A stretch of DNA of 47,308 nucleotides from an uncultured Prevotella sp. (GTDB lineage: Bacteria > Bacteroidota > Bacteroidia > Bacteroidales > Bacteroidaceae), in the NCBI GenBank assembly GCA_900315775.1, contig ONAJ01000017.1, positions 1-47,308 on the forward strand. Reading direction: 5' to 3'. Shown in pieces: positions 7,736-16,046 of this stretch. The notes under the pieces are model-generated. The model was not told where the DNA came from. It was given only the letters and a program-made list of their open reading frames with translations, and ran no database searches. The position numbers and the translations under genes were made by a program. How positions within the stretch are numbered: position 1 is the first letter of the stretch; each line of letters begins with the position of its first letter.

Positions 7736-8410
7736 GAACCTCTCTACCACAGGGATGTCCTCCTGGTAGGTGAGCTTAATGTTTATTCCTTCCCCCTCCA
7801 CTACATATATAGGTACGTGCGGGAGGTATTTCAGTACTACGCCGCAGTCGTCGGTAGCCTTGAAGTCGGGGTCGTTGACAGCAAGGTTGTAGGCATCACG
7901 TATCGTCTCAAGGCGGAAGCCCTGAGGGGTCTGACAGCGACGCAGACGGGAGCGGTCAGGGATGGACTTTATGAAATTATCCTCCACTTCGAGGATAGTG
8001 TCCGACGAGGGGATAGCTACGTTGACGGCATCGTAGGTATCGAGGGCGTGGACAACATCGCTGATGATGCGCTGACTGACGAGAGGACGTACTCCGTCGT
8101 GGAAGATAAGACGTACGTCGTGCTCATCCTCGTAAGCCCTTATGGCAGAGAGGCTGGAGTCGTAACGCTCCTTGCCGCCAAGGAGAATGCGACGAACCTT
8201 CTTCCAGGCATTACGACGCACCATCTCCTGAAACTCGCCGACGTAGTCCGCGTGACTCACTATGGCTATCTCGTCAATGTCGGGATTCTTCTCGAAGGCT
8301 TCAATGGAATACTCGATAACCATCCTGCCCGAAACCTTCATAAACTGTTTCGGCATAGAAAGACCAAGTCTCTTTCCAACTCCTCCTGCTAATACTACTG
8401 CTATGTTCAT
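7709..8410 (-). CDS. IspD/TarI-family cytidylyltransferase
   Basis: 233 residues. CTP-binding VLAGGVGKRLG at about 6-16 and PKQF, then GVRPLVS (about residue 108), RSRLRRCQTPQGF and TDDCGVV identify the IspD family. These enzymes couple CTP to 2-C-methylerythritol 4-phosphate (isoprenoid route) or to ribitol/alditol phosphates (TarI type, for surface glycans). The text is compatible with either. The flippase next door favours an alditol-phosphate role, while ispF elsewhere in the window shows that the MEP pathway exists in the organism. The C-terminal seven residues and stop come from a repeat tract. Own promoter 20 bases upstream. Confidence 0.85.
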   Translation of the reverse strand: MNIAVVLAGGVGKRLGLSMPKQFMKVSGRMVIEYSIEAFEKNPDIDEIAIVSHADYVGEFQEMVRRNAWKKVRRILLGGKERYDSSLSAIRAYEDEHDVRLIFHDGVRPLVSQRIISDVVHALDTYDAVNVAIPSSDTILEVEDNFIKSIPDRSRLRRCQTPQGFRLETIRDAYNLAVNDPDFKATDDCGVVLKYLPHVPIYVVEGEGINIKLTYQEDIPVVERFLKRLEVRD

Positions 8411-8429
8411 TTATGGTTATATTTTGGCG

Positions 8430-8437
8430 CAAAAGTA
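8430..8437 (-). promoter_or_regulatory. -7 box TACTTTTG for the cytidylyltransferase
   Basis: Exact TAnnTTTG on the minus strand, 19 bases before the ATG at 8410. Confidence 0.6.
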
Positions 8438-8545
8438 CATAATTTTGGTGAAAGGCGATAGGGGTTGAGAAGAGGATAGTGTTAAAAAAACGTAAAAGGT
8501 AGTGTCTTGCGTTATTAAGGTTAAGAGTTTTCGAAGAAAAAGCAG

Positions 8546-8553
8546 TACTTTTG
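8546..8553 (+). promoter_or_regulatory. -7 box TACTTTTG for the rplM operon
   Basis: Exact TAnnTTTG, about 205 bases before rplM, which implies a long structured 5' leader. Confidence 0.7.
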
Positions 8554-8758
8554 CAACCCGATTGTTGAGGGGCCATAAAAGAACCCCCGAGGGCGGAGTG
8601 TAAATAGCAGCCTACCGAAAGGTCGTTGCGGTTTGTGAATCTCCTGCTCACTGGCAGACGGAGAGTCTGCTCGTTTCCAGGTACGTAAAGCCAGGCGCGC
8701 TCGGATGGCGACATATCCGCAGTATAAATAAAACGTTTTAAGTAACAATTAAAATTTT
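8554..8758 (+). ncRNA. Probable ribosomal-protein leader RNA upstream of rplM
   Basis: About 200 transcribed bases without a good reading frame, between a promoter and rplM. Clear hairpins: GCAGAC-GGAGA-GTCTGC (8654-8670), CGGAT...ATCCG (8702-8719), ACC-GAAA-GGT near 8617, and GGGG...CCCC near 8568-8590. Leaders of this position normally let a ribosomal protein (here perhaps L13 or S9) shut off its own operon. Which described leader family it belongs to cannot be decided by eye. Confidence 0.6.
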
Positions 8759-9220
8759 ATGAACACTTTAAGTTACAAGACTATTTCCGCTAACAAGGAA
8801 ACAGCAAAGAAGGAGTGGGTCGTTATTGATGCCACTGACCAGGTTGTTGGTCGTCTGTGCTCAAAAGTAGCAAAGCTGATTCGCGGAAAGTACAAGCCAA
8901 ACTTCACTCCTCACGTAGATTGTGGAGACAATGTGATTATTATCAATGCTGCCAAGGTGGTTTTCACAGGCAAGAAGGAAACCGACAAGGTTTACACTCG
9001 TTACACTGGTTATCCAGGTGGACAGCGCTTTAACACTCCTGCAGAGTTGCGTCGTCGTCCAGACGGTATGGACAAGATTCTGCGTCACGCTGTTAAGGGT
9101 ATGTTACCAAAGGGTCGCCTCGGTCGTCAGCTCATTGACAACCTTTATGTTTACAATGGTACAGAGCATCCACATGAGGCTCAGAAGCCAAAGGCAATTG
9201 ATATTAACCAGTATAAATAA
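8759..9220 (+). CDS. rplM: 50S ribosomal protein L13
   Basis: 153 residues, usual length. A structural protein of the large subunit that binds 23S rRNA. Recognised by WVVIDATDQVVGRLCSKVAKLIRGK, the HVDCGDNVIIINA block and AVKGMLPKGRLGR. First gene of rplM-rpsI-rpsB-tsf, the standard Bacteroidetes order, with rpsI 11 bases downstream. Preceded by a structured leader. Confidence 0.98.
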   Translation: MNTLSYKTISANKETAKKEWVVIDATDQVVGRLCSKVAKLIRGKYKPNFTPHVDCGDNVIIINAAKVVFTGKKETDKVYTRYTGYPGGQRFNTPAELRRRPDGMDKILRHAVKGMLPKGRLGRQLIDNLYVYNGTEHPHEAQKPKAIDINQYK

Positions 9221-9231
9221 TAAGTAAGACA

Positions 9232-9621
9232 ATGAACGAAGTAATTAACGCAATAGGTCGCCGTAAGAGTTCTGTAGCTCGTGTATATGTGAGCGAGGGA
9301 AACGGCAAGATTGTCATCAATAAGAAAGAGCTGACAGAGTATTTCCCATCAGCTATTCTGCAGTACGTTGTTAAGCAGCCTCTGAATCTGCTCGAGGTAG
9401 CAGAGAAGTACGACATCCACGCAAACCTCGATGGTGGTGGTTTCACAGGTCAGAGTCAGGCATTGCGCCTCGCTATCGCACGTGCTTTAGTAAAGATTAA
9501 CCCAGAAGATAAGAAAACGTTGAAGGTACAGGGCTTCCTCACACGTGACCGTCGTGAGGTTGAGCGTAAGAAGCCAGGACAGCCAAAGGCACGTCGTCGC
9601 TTCCAGTTCAGTAAGCGTTAA
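9232..9621 (+). CDS. rpsI: 30S ribosomal protein S9
   Basis: 129 residues. Binds the 3' domain of 16S rRNA; its C-terminal tail reaches the P site. N-terminal AIGRRKSSVARVYV, central GGGFTGQSQALRLAIARAL, and the basic terminus KARRRFQFSKR are all present. Directly follows rplM. Confidence 0.98.
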   Translation: MNEVINAIGRRKSSVARVYVSEGNGKIVINKKELTEYFPSAILQYVVKQPLNLLEVAEKYDIHANLDGGGFTGQSQALRLAIARALVKINPEDKKTLKVQGFLTRDRREVERKKPGQPKARRRFQFSKR

Positions 9622-9731
9622 TGTCTGGGCGCGTTTAGTATCTAAACTGGGTGGACTCCTTAGGATTACCACTCGGTTGATTCTAAGAAAGAATTAAAAA
9701 GAAAGTAAACAATAAAAAAGAATAAAACAAA
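9622..9731 (+). promoter_or_regulatory. Structured rpsI-rpsB spacer, possible S2 leader
   Basis: 110 bases. Hairpin GTTTAG-TAT-CTAAAC (9633-9647), then a stem GGGTGG...CCACTC (about 9650-9675) enclosing TCC-TTA-GGA. Such a pair of stems ahead of rpsB would suit feedback by S2, but no known motif is matched by eye. Confidence 0.4.
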
Positions 9732-10694
9732 ATGGCAAGAACAAATTTTGATCAGTTGCTTCAGGCAGGATGTCACTTCGGACACCTGAAGCGCAAGTGG
9801 AATCCAGCTATGGCTCCTTATATCTTCATGGAGCGTAACGGTATTCATATTATTGACCTTCACAAGACCGTAGAGATGGTTGAGGTAGCTGCTAACGCAC
9901 TCAAGCAGATTGCAAAGAGCGGTAAGAAGGTACTCTTCGTTGGTACTAAGAAGCAGGCTAAGGACATCATCGCAGAGAAGGCTACTTCTGTAGGTATGCC
10001 TTACGTTACAGAGCGTTGGCCTGGAGGTATGCTCACTAACTTCCCAACAATCCGCAAGGCTGTGAAGAAGATGGCAAGCATTGACAAGATGATGAGCGAC
10101 GGTACATACTCAAACCTCTCAAAGCGTGAGATTCTGCAGATTAGCCGTCAGCGTGCAAAGTTGGAGAAGAACCTCGGTTCTATCGCTGACTTGACACGTC
10201 TGCCAAGTGCACTCTTCGTTGTTGACGTAATGAAGGAGCACATCGCTGTCAAGGAGGCTCTCCGTCTGGGTATTCCTGTATTCGCTATCGTTGATACAAA
10301 CTCAGATCCTAAGGACATCGACTTCATGATTCCTGCTAACGACGATGCAAAAGACTCTATCGCTACTATCCTTGGTGCTTGCTGCGACGCTATCAACGAG
10401 GGTCTCGAAGAGCGTAAGGTAGAGAAGGCTGACGAGAAGGCTGCTAAAGAGCAGGCTGAAGTTGCCGACGAGCCAAAGAAGCGCGCTCGTAAGACACGCA
10501 AAGAGGCTGACGCAGAGGAAGCTCCTGCAGCAGAAGAGGCTCCTAAGGCAGAGGAAGCTCCTAAGGCAGAGGAAGCTCCTAAGGCAGAAGAAGCTCCTGC
10601 AGAAGAAGCACCTAAGGCTAAGAAGCCTGCTGCTAAGAAGCCAGCCGCAAAGAAGGCAACAAAGAAAGCTGCTGAGGAAGAGGCTGCTGAGTAA
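9732..10694 (+). CDS. rpsB: 30S ribosomal protein S2 with repetitive C-terminal tail
   Basis: 320 residues, about 75 longer than E. coli S2. The core (1-230) has FDQLLQAGCHFGHLKRKWNPAMAPYIF, GTKKQAKDII, RWPGGMLTNFPTI and the FAIVDTNSDP block. From about 235 onward the protein is an A/E/P/K-rich tail: RARKTRKEADAEE, then EEAPKA repeats, then a KKPAAKK lysine-rich end. Tails of this kind are common on S2 in Bacteroidales. Operon with tsf 38 bases downstream. Confidence 0.97.
   Translation: MARTNFDQLLQAGCHFGHLKRKWNPAMAPYIFMERNGIHIIDLHKTVEMVEVAANALKQIAKSGKKVLFVGTKKQAKDIIAEKATSVGMPYVTERWPGGMLTNFPTIRKAVKKMASIDKMMSDGTYSNLSKREILQISRQRAKLEKNLGSIADLTRLPSALFVVDVMKEHIAVKEALRLGIPVFAIVDTNSDPKDIDFMIPANDDAKDSIATILGACCDAINEGLEERKVEKADEKAAKEQAEVADEPKKRARKTRKEADAEEAPAAEEAPKAEEAPKAEEAPKAEEAPAEEAPKAKKPAAKKPAAKKATKKAAEEEAAE
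10515..10620 (+). repeat. 18-bp tandem repeat encoding EEAPKA in rpsB
   Basis: Four to five near-identical units (GAGGCTCCTAAGGCAGAG) in the S2 tail, a tract likely to vary in copy number by slippage. Confidence 0.8.
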
Positions 10695-10732
10695 TAAAAA
10701 AGTAAATAGTAAATAGTAAAATAGTAAACACA

Positions 10733-11731
10733 ATGGCAATTTCAATTGACGATATCAAAAAGCTTCGCGCAATGACTGGCGCAGGTCTTGCTGACGTAAA
10801 GAAGGCACTGACAGAGGCTGAGGGCGACTTCGACAAGGCTAAGGAGCTCCTCCGTGAGCGCGGACTGGCTATCGCAGCAAAGCGCTCTGACCGCGAGACA
10901 GCTAATGGTTGCGTTCTCGTAAAGGTAGAGAATGGTTTCGGAGCTACTATCGCTCTGAAGTGTGAGACAGACTTCGTTGCTAACGGTGCTGACTTCATAG
11001 CACTCACACAGAACATCCTCGATGCTGCTGTTGCTAACAAGTGCAAGAGCCTTGACGAGGTTAACGAGCTTACACTCGCTGACGGTCAGAAAGTTAAGGA
11101 CGCAGTAACACAGCGTTCAGGTATCACCGGTGAGAAGATGGAGCTCGACGGCTACAACGTTCTCGAAGGTGAGAACATCGAGGCTTATGACCACATGGGT
11201 AAGCACACCCTCGCTACAATGGTTCAGCTCAACAAGGCTAACGCAGAGGTAGGTCACAAACTGGCTATGCAGGTTGCTGCTATGAAACCAGTTGCTCTCG
11301 ACGAGAAGAGTGTTCCTCAGGCAGTTATCGACGAGGAGTACAAGACAGCCGTTGAGAAGACAAAGCTCGAGCAGGTTGAGAAGTATGTTGACTCTGTCCT
11401 GAAGAAGGCAGGCATCAATCCTAACCTCGTTGACAGCGAAGATCACATCGAGTCAAACATCAAGAAGGGATGGCTCACAGAGGAAGAGGCTCAGAAGGCA
11501 CGCGAACTCAAAGAGAAGGCTGCTGCTGAAAAGGCTGCTAACCTCCCTGCACAGATGATTGAGAACATCGCTAAGGGTCGTGTTGCTAAGTTCCTGAAGG
11601 AGAACTGTCTGGTTGACCAGGAGTTCCAGTTCGGCGACGGCGACAAGGCTACTGTAACTGCTTGGATGCAGACACAGGATAAGGAACTCAAGATTGTTGA
11701 CTTCAAGCGCTTCACATTGGCTGCTGAATAA
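10733..11731 (+). CDS. tsf: Elongation factor Ts
   Basis: 332 residues. Guanine-nucleotide exchange factor for EF-Tu. N-terminal UBA-like domain IDDIKKLRAMTGAGLADVKKALTEA (split around residue 20), then KLRERG-type LLRERGLAIAAKR, the core CETDFVANGADF (about 85) and the dimerisation region to about 290. Somewhat longer than E. coli (283), as usual for the phylum. Ends the operon; a strong terminator follows. Confidence 0.97.
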   Translation: MAISIDDIKKLRAMTGAGLADVKKALTEAEGDFDKAKELLRERGLAIAAKRSDRETANGCVLVKVENGFGATIALKCETDFVANGADFIALTQNILDAAVANKCKSLDEVNELTLADGQKVKDAVTQRSGITGEKMELDGYNVLEGENIEAYDHMGKHTLATMVQLNKANAEVGHKLAMQVAAMKPVALDEKSVPQAVIDEEYKTAVEKTKLEQVEKYVDSVLKKAGINPNLVDSEDHIESNIKKGWLTEEEAQKARELKEKAAAEKAANLPAQMIENIAKGRVAKFLKENCLVDQEFQFGDGDKATVTAWMQTQDKELKIVDFKRFTLAAE

Positions 11732-11747
11732 CAACAATAGCAGAGAT

Positions 11748-11778
11748 AAAAAAGGAGCAGCACGCTGCTCCTTTTTTT
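11748..11778 (+). terminator. Intrinsic terminator after tsf
   Basis: AAAAAAGGAGCAG-CACG-CTGCTCC followed by T7, 16 bases after the stop. Confidence 0.93.
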
Positions 11779-11817
11779 ATTATCACCTTTTTAATATATA
11801 ATTACTATCCACCCAAT

Positions 11818-12435
11818 ATGAAAATATTCGCTATCGGCATGAATTACATCCAGCACAATAAAGAGCTGGAAGGTGCGTTATATAAACCAGAGGAGCCAGT
11901 AATATTCACAAAGGTTGACTCGTCGCTGTTAAAGGACCGTAAGCCCTTCTTCCTGCCAACAGAGTTAGGACAGGTAGATTACGAAACAGAGCTGGTGGTG
12001 CGTATCTGTCGATTGGGAAAGAGTATCCCAGAACGCTTCGCACATAGATACTACGATGCTGTTACATGTGGAATAGACTTCACAGCACGAGAGCTGCAGC
12101 GTCGTTTGCGCGAGAAAGGACAGCCGTGGGACCTCTGTAAAGGTTTCGACGGAGCAGCAGCAATAGGAGAGTGGGTGCCGATAGAGAAGTTTCGCGACAT
12201 ACAGGCAATACACTTCCACCTCGACATCAACGGTAATACAGTACAAGAGGGGTGCACGAGTGATATGCTGTATAAGGTTGACGAACTGATAGCCTACATA
12301 AGTCGTTTCTTCACCCTGAAGACAGGCGACATACTGTACACAGGAACACCCGCAGGCGTAGGTCCTGTAAAGATTGACGACCATCTGGAAGGATGGCTCG
12401 AAGACAGAAAGGTTTTAGAGTTTAATGTTAAATAG
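11818..12435 (+). CDS. Fumarylacetoacetate-hydrolase family protein
   Basis: 205 residues, the length of the short bacterial FAH-domain proteins (YcgM/FAHD1 type: acylpyruvases or oxaloacetate decarboxylases). Starts MKIFAIGMNY as in the family; VDYETELVVRI carries the metal-binding acidic residues, and GDILYTGTPAGVGPVKIDD is the characteristic closing block. Substrate unknown. Its last 11 bases overlap the start of porU, implying translational coupling. Confidence 0.9.
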   Translation: MKIFAIGMNYIQHNKELEGALYKPEEPVIFTKVDSSLLKDRKPFFLPTELGQVDYETELVVRICRLGKSIPERFAHRYYDAVTCGIDFTARELQRRLREKGQPWDLCKGFDGAAAIGEWVPIEKFRDIQAIHFHLDINGNTVQEGCTSDMLYKVDELIAYISRFFTLKTGDILYTGTPAGVGPVKIDDHLEGWLEDRKVLEFNVK

Positions 12436-15400
12436 ACATAAGATAATACTGATATGCACGCTGCTGCTGACAAGCCTTGCGGGGTTTGCTCAGCAACGCT
12501 TCTTTAACCTTACAGCAGAGGATGTGAGGATAGACTCTCTGTTGCCGGAATTTGTATGTGCTATTCCCGTCACAGGTAACTATCAGGACTCTATTTATCA
12601 TGTAACAATAAAATACCCAGAATTCATTGATATGGGCGAGGCGGACATCGCACGTTGTAAGAAGATTACGAAAGGACAGTTGCCCGAGATGCCCGCTGTA
12701 ACACAGAGAATGGTGGTGGAACGCAGAAAAGCACGTCTTGAGGTGTTCCTGACACCAGTAACACTGAGAAAGGGGAAATACAAAAAGCTGGTGAGCTTCA
12801 TGCTCGACGTAACTGCAACGCCGAAACAGGAGGCAAGGAGCAAGGGGCAAGGTGCAAAGATGCAGAAAAGAAATGCCAGCAGAGCAAAAGACGCAACAGG
12901 ACGTTATGCTGAGAAGTCGGTACTTGCCGAAGGTACTTGGGCAAAGATAAGAGTACCGGTGACAGGCATATACCAGCTTACAAGCAACGTGATAGCAAAA
13001 GCAGGTTTCACAGATCTGTCAAAGGTGCACGTCTATGGCTACGGAGGAGCATTACAACAGGAGGAGTTAGACCCTGAATACCTTACTGAAACCGACGACC
13101 TCGATGAGGTGCCGTTGTGTATTGATGGCGACAAACGTTTCTTCTTTGCCCAAGGACCTGTAACTTGGGGTGATGACGGTGTAAGAGTGCGTAACCCGTA
13201 TTCCGACTACGGATACTATTTCATAACACAGAACGACCAGACTGTAGAAACAATAGAGAAAGAAGCTTTTCTAAAGGAGAACTTCCCTGCGACATACCAG
13301 CAGCACACACTATACGAGATAGATGACTATGCATGGTTCGAGGGAGGACGTAACCTCTTTGAGGACTCCCCGATAGCAGCGGGAGCATCGAAGACATATG
13401 CTATCACTTTGCAAGAGGGCAAGGCGTCGAGTGGTACGATGCGTGTGAAGGTGTCGGCAGGCTCAAAGACTGTCGCCTCGGTAAGTATAAATGGTACTGA
13501 GGTGGGAAAACTGTCGATGTCACTTGGCTCCTACGATCATGGTGCTGAGGCTACAGGAGAGTATGCTGTTCAGGAAAGTAAAGCAACGCACGAGGTTAAG
13601 ATAACTACCGTGTCAGGAGGACCTGTACGACTTGACTACATAGATTTTATAAGTTCCGAGACTCCTTCGGCACCTTCACTCGAAGGAACATTCCCAGAAC
13701 CGGAATATGTACATAACATTACCAATCAGAACCTTCATGCTGATGAGGACATACAGATGGTGATAGTCATCCCTACATCGGGAAAACTGAGAACACAGGC
13801 AGAGAGACTTAAAGAGATTCACGAGAAGAAGGACGAAATGACGGTGAAAATAGTACCTGCCGACGAACTCTACAACGAATTCTCAAGTGGTACTCCTGAC
13901 GTAAATGCCTATCGTCGTTATATGAAGATGCTCTACGACCGCGCAGAGACAGACGAAGAGATGCCCCGATACATAGTTCTCTTCGGTGACTGTGCCTGGG
14001 ACAACCGTATGAAAAGCGTTTACTGGAAGAACTACTCCGTTGACGACTTCCTGCTCTGCTACGAGAGCGAGAACTCATTCAGTAAGGTCTATAGCTACGT
14101 AGATGATGGTTTCTTCTGCTCACTTGACGACGGCGAGGGTGGTAAGGCAACGACAAGTGATAAACACGATATTGCCGTAGGTAGATTCCCCGTGCGTGAT
14201 GCTGACCAGGCAAAAATAATGATTGACAAGACCGAGAACTACATCAATAATGCTAATGCAGGCTCTTGGCAGAATATCGTTATGGCAATGGGCGACGACG
14301 GAAATAACAACCTCCACATGAAGGATGCCGACGTTATGGCAGGATGCGTAGAAGAGTTGAACAGCGGTATGTATGTGAAACGTGTGATGTGGGATGCATA
14401 CACCAGAGTGACATCATCAACAGGTGCCCGCTATCCTGAGGTGACAAACATAGTAAAGCAACAGCAACAGAGCGGAGCACTGATAATGAACTACAGCGGT
14501 CACGGCTCAGAGACGGCAATATCGCACGAGATAGTACTAAGAGTAGCAGACTTCCAGAACTTTACGAATAACAATCTGCCGTTGTGGATAACAGCATCGT
14601 GTGATATAGGTCCTTTCGACGGACAGACAACGAATATCGGCGAGGAGTCTGTTCTTAACAAGAAAGGCGGTGCTGTGGCGTTCTACGGAACTACACGAAC
14701 CGTATATACCGACCGTAACAGGGCGATAAACCGTGCCTTCCTGACAGCGATATTCACTCCTAAGGATGACGGCTCGTACGTCTCGCTTGGTGAGGCACAG
14801 CGTATAGCTAAGAACAACCTTATTACGACACGTGCCGATATTACACAGAACAAGTTGCAGTATTCGTTGCTTGGCGACCCGGCACTTGTACTGCATATTC
14901 CGACGCTTAGCGTAGTTGTGGACTCTATAAACGGAGAGAAGGTTGAAACAAACGTTGTAAACAGTCTCTTGGCAGGTTCTGTGGTAACTGTAAAAGGACA
15001 TATTGAAAAAGACGAAAAGCTACACAGCAGCTTTAACGGTACATTATCGGCAGTTGTGCGCGACTCAAAGGAAACAATAACCTGCCGACTAAACAATACT
15101 ACATCGGAAGGAGCCGACGAACCTTATGTATATATAGACAGAACAAAGGTTCTATATCAAGGAAACGATAGCGTGAGAGGTGGAAAATTCACAATTTCAT
15201 TCGTAGTGCCAAAAGACCTGAACTATAAGGACGAAACGGGACTGATGAACTTCCACGCTGTAAGTAATGACCATAAAGAGTTGGCTAACGGAGCATGGGA
15301 CGACTTTATGGTGGGCGGCTCTGATATTGAAAATACAGATACTAAGGGTCCTTCTATATACTGCTATCTTAACTCTCCGTCATTCGTTAATGGCGGCAAC

Positions 15401-16003
15401 GTAAATACTACTCCGTATTTTGCTGCAGAGATATCAGACAAGGACGGTATAAACACTACGGGTAATGGTATCGGTCACGACCTGGAGCTGATTATCGACG
15501 GTGAGATGTCGAGAACGTATAATCTCAACGATAACTTTGCCTATGACTTTGGTAGCTATACAAGCGGAAAGACATATTATTCTGTACCAGAGCTTACAGC
15601 CGGACAGCATCAGTTGAAGTTCCGTGCATGGGATATGCTTAACAATTCCACTACTGCAGAACTGACATTCAATGTAGTAAAGGGTTTGGAGCCAAACTTC
15701 TTCAATGTCAGTCTGTCACATAACCCAGCAAAGACTCAAACGGACTTTATCATTGTTCACGACAGAACGGGCTCTCCAATAGACATAGAAATAGATTTGT
15801 TCGATATGAGTGGACGACAGCTCTGGAAATATAAGGAGAGCGGTATTTCTGACACAGGAACATACACCATCCCCTGGAACCTTGCTGTTGATGGCGGCAG
15901 ACGACTGCAGACAGGCGTTTACGTATATCGTGTGTTGCTAAGTAGTGACGGCAGCAGTCAGGCGTCAAAAGCTAAGAAACTTATTGTCATAAACAATAAA
16001 TAA
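12425..16003 (+). CDS. porU: Type IX secretion sortase PorU (C25 peptidase family)
   Basis: 1192 residues, close to the P. gingivalis protein. Cleaves the C-terminal signal of T9SS cargo and attaches cargo to A-LPS at the outer surface. Signal peptide 1-22 ending GFAQ. Gingipain-like C25 domain in the middle, with catalytic His693 in NYSGHGSE and Cys726 in TASCDIGPFD. The C-terminus (about 1095-1192) is a FlgD/CTD-like beta domain, LSHNPAKTQTDF...LFDMSGRQLW, ending KKLIVINNK. An interspersed repeat is read in frame as EARSKGQGAKMQKR at about 137-150, at a domain boundary. Followed by porV. Confidence 0.93.
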   Translation: MLNRHKIILICTLLLTSLAGFAQQRFFNLTAEDVRIDSLLPEFVCAIPVTGNYQDSIYHVTIKYPEFIDMGEADIARCKKITKGQLPEMPAVTQRMVVERRKARLEVFLTPVTLRKGKYKKLVSFMLDVTATPKQEARSKGQGAKMQKRNASRAKDATGRYAEKSVLAEGTWAKIRVPVTGIYQLTSNVIAKAGFTDLSKVHVYGYGGALQQEELDPEYLTETDDLDEVPLCIDGDKRFFFAQGPVTWGDDGVRVRNPYSDYGYYFITQNDQTVETIEKEAFLKENFPATYQQHTLYEIDDYAWFEGGRNLFEDSPIAAGASKTYAITLQEGKASSGTMRVKVSAGSKTVASVSINGTEVGKLSMSLGSYDHGAEATGEYAVQESKATHEVKITTVSGGPVRLDYIDFISSETPSAPSLEGTFPEPEYVHNITNQNLHADEDIQMVIVIPTSGKLRTQAERLKEIHEKKDEMTVKIVPADELYNEFSSGTPDVNAYRRYMKMLYDRAETDEEMPRYIVLFGDCAWDNRMKSVYWKNYSVDDFLLCYESENSFSKVYSYVDDGFFCSLDDGEGGKATTSDKHDIAVGRFPVRDADQAKIMIDKTENYINNANAGSWQNIVMAMGDDGNNNLHMKDADVMAGCVEELNSGMYVKRVMWDAYTRVTSSTGARYPEVTNIVKQQQQSGALIMNYSGHGSETAISHEIVLRVADFQNFTNNNLPLWITASCDIGPFDGQTTNIGEESVLNKKGGAVAFYGTTRTVYTDRNRAINRAFLTAIFTPKDDGSYVSLGEAQRIAKNNLITTRADITQNKLQYSLLGDPALVLHIPTLSVVVDSINGEKVETNVVNSLLAGSVVTVKGHIEKDEKLHSSFNGTLSAVVRDSKETITCRLNNTTSEGADEPYVYIDRTKVLYQGNDSVRGGKFTISFVVPKDLNYKDETGLMNFHAVSNDHKELANGAWDDFMVGGSDIENTDTKGPSIYCYLNSPSFVNGGNVNTTPYFAAEISDKDGINTTGNGIGHDLELIIDGEMSRTYNLNDNFAYDFGSYTSGKTYYSVPELTAGQHQLKFRAWDMLNNSTTAELTFNVVKGLEPNFFNVSLSHNPAKTQTDFIIVHDRTGSPIDIEIDLFDMSGRQLWKYKESGISDTGTYTIPWNLAVDGGRRLQTGVYVYRVLLSSDGSSQASKAKKLIVINNK
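12829..12860 (+). repeat. GGAGCAAGGGGCAAGGTGCAA tract inside porU (low-complexity heptamer)
   Basis: Degenerate (G)GCAAGG(A/G/T)GC units, read in frame as EARSKGQGAK between two PorU domains. A relative of the GAGGTGC family, not identical to it. Confidence 0.55.
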
Positions 16004-16046
16004 ACGTACTTTGAGTTATTAAAAAGTACAGAAGAGAAGAAAACAG

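Noticed and set aside
10515-10620. CRISPR-like array
   Set aside because: The repeats are contiguous codon repeats in rpsB with no unique spacers; no CRISPR array is visible in the window.
14537-15001. 154-codon minus-strand frame inside porU
   Set aside because: Shadow of porU: no ribosome site, Cys-rich and without domain pattern. The same applies to other long frames opposite glnN, gltB, dapL and groL.
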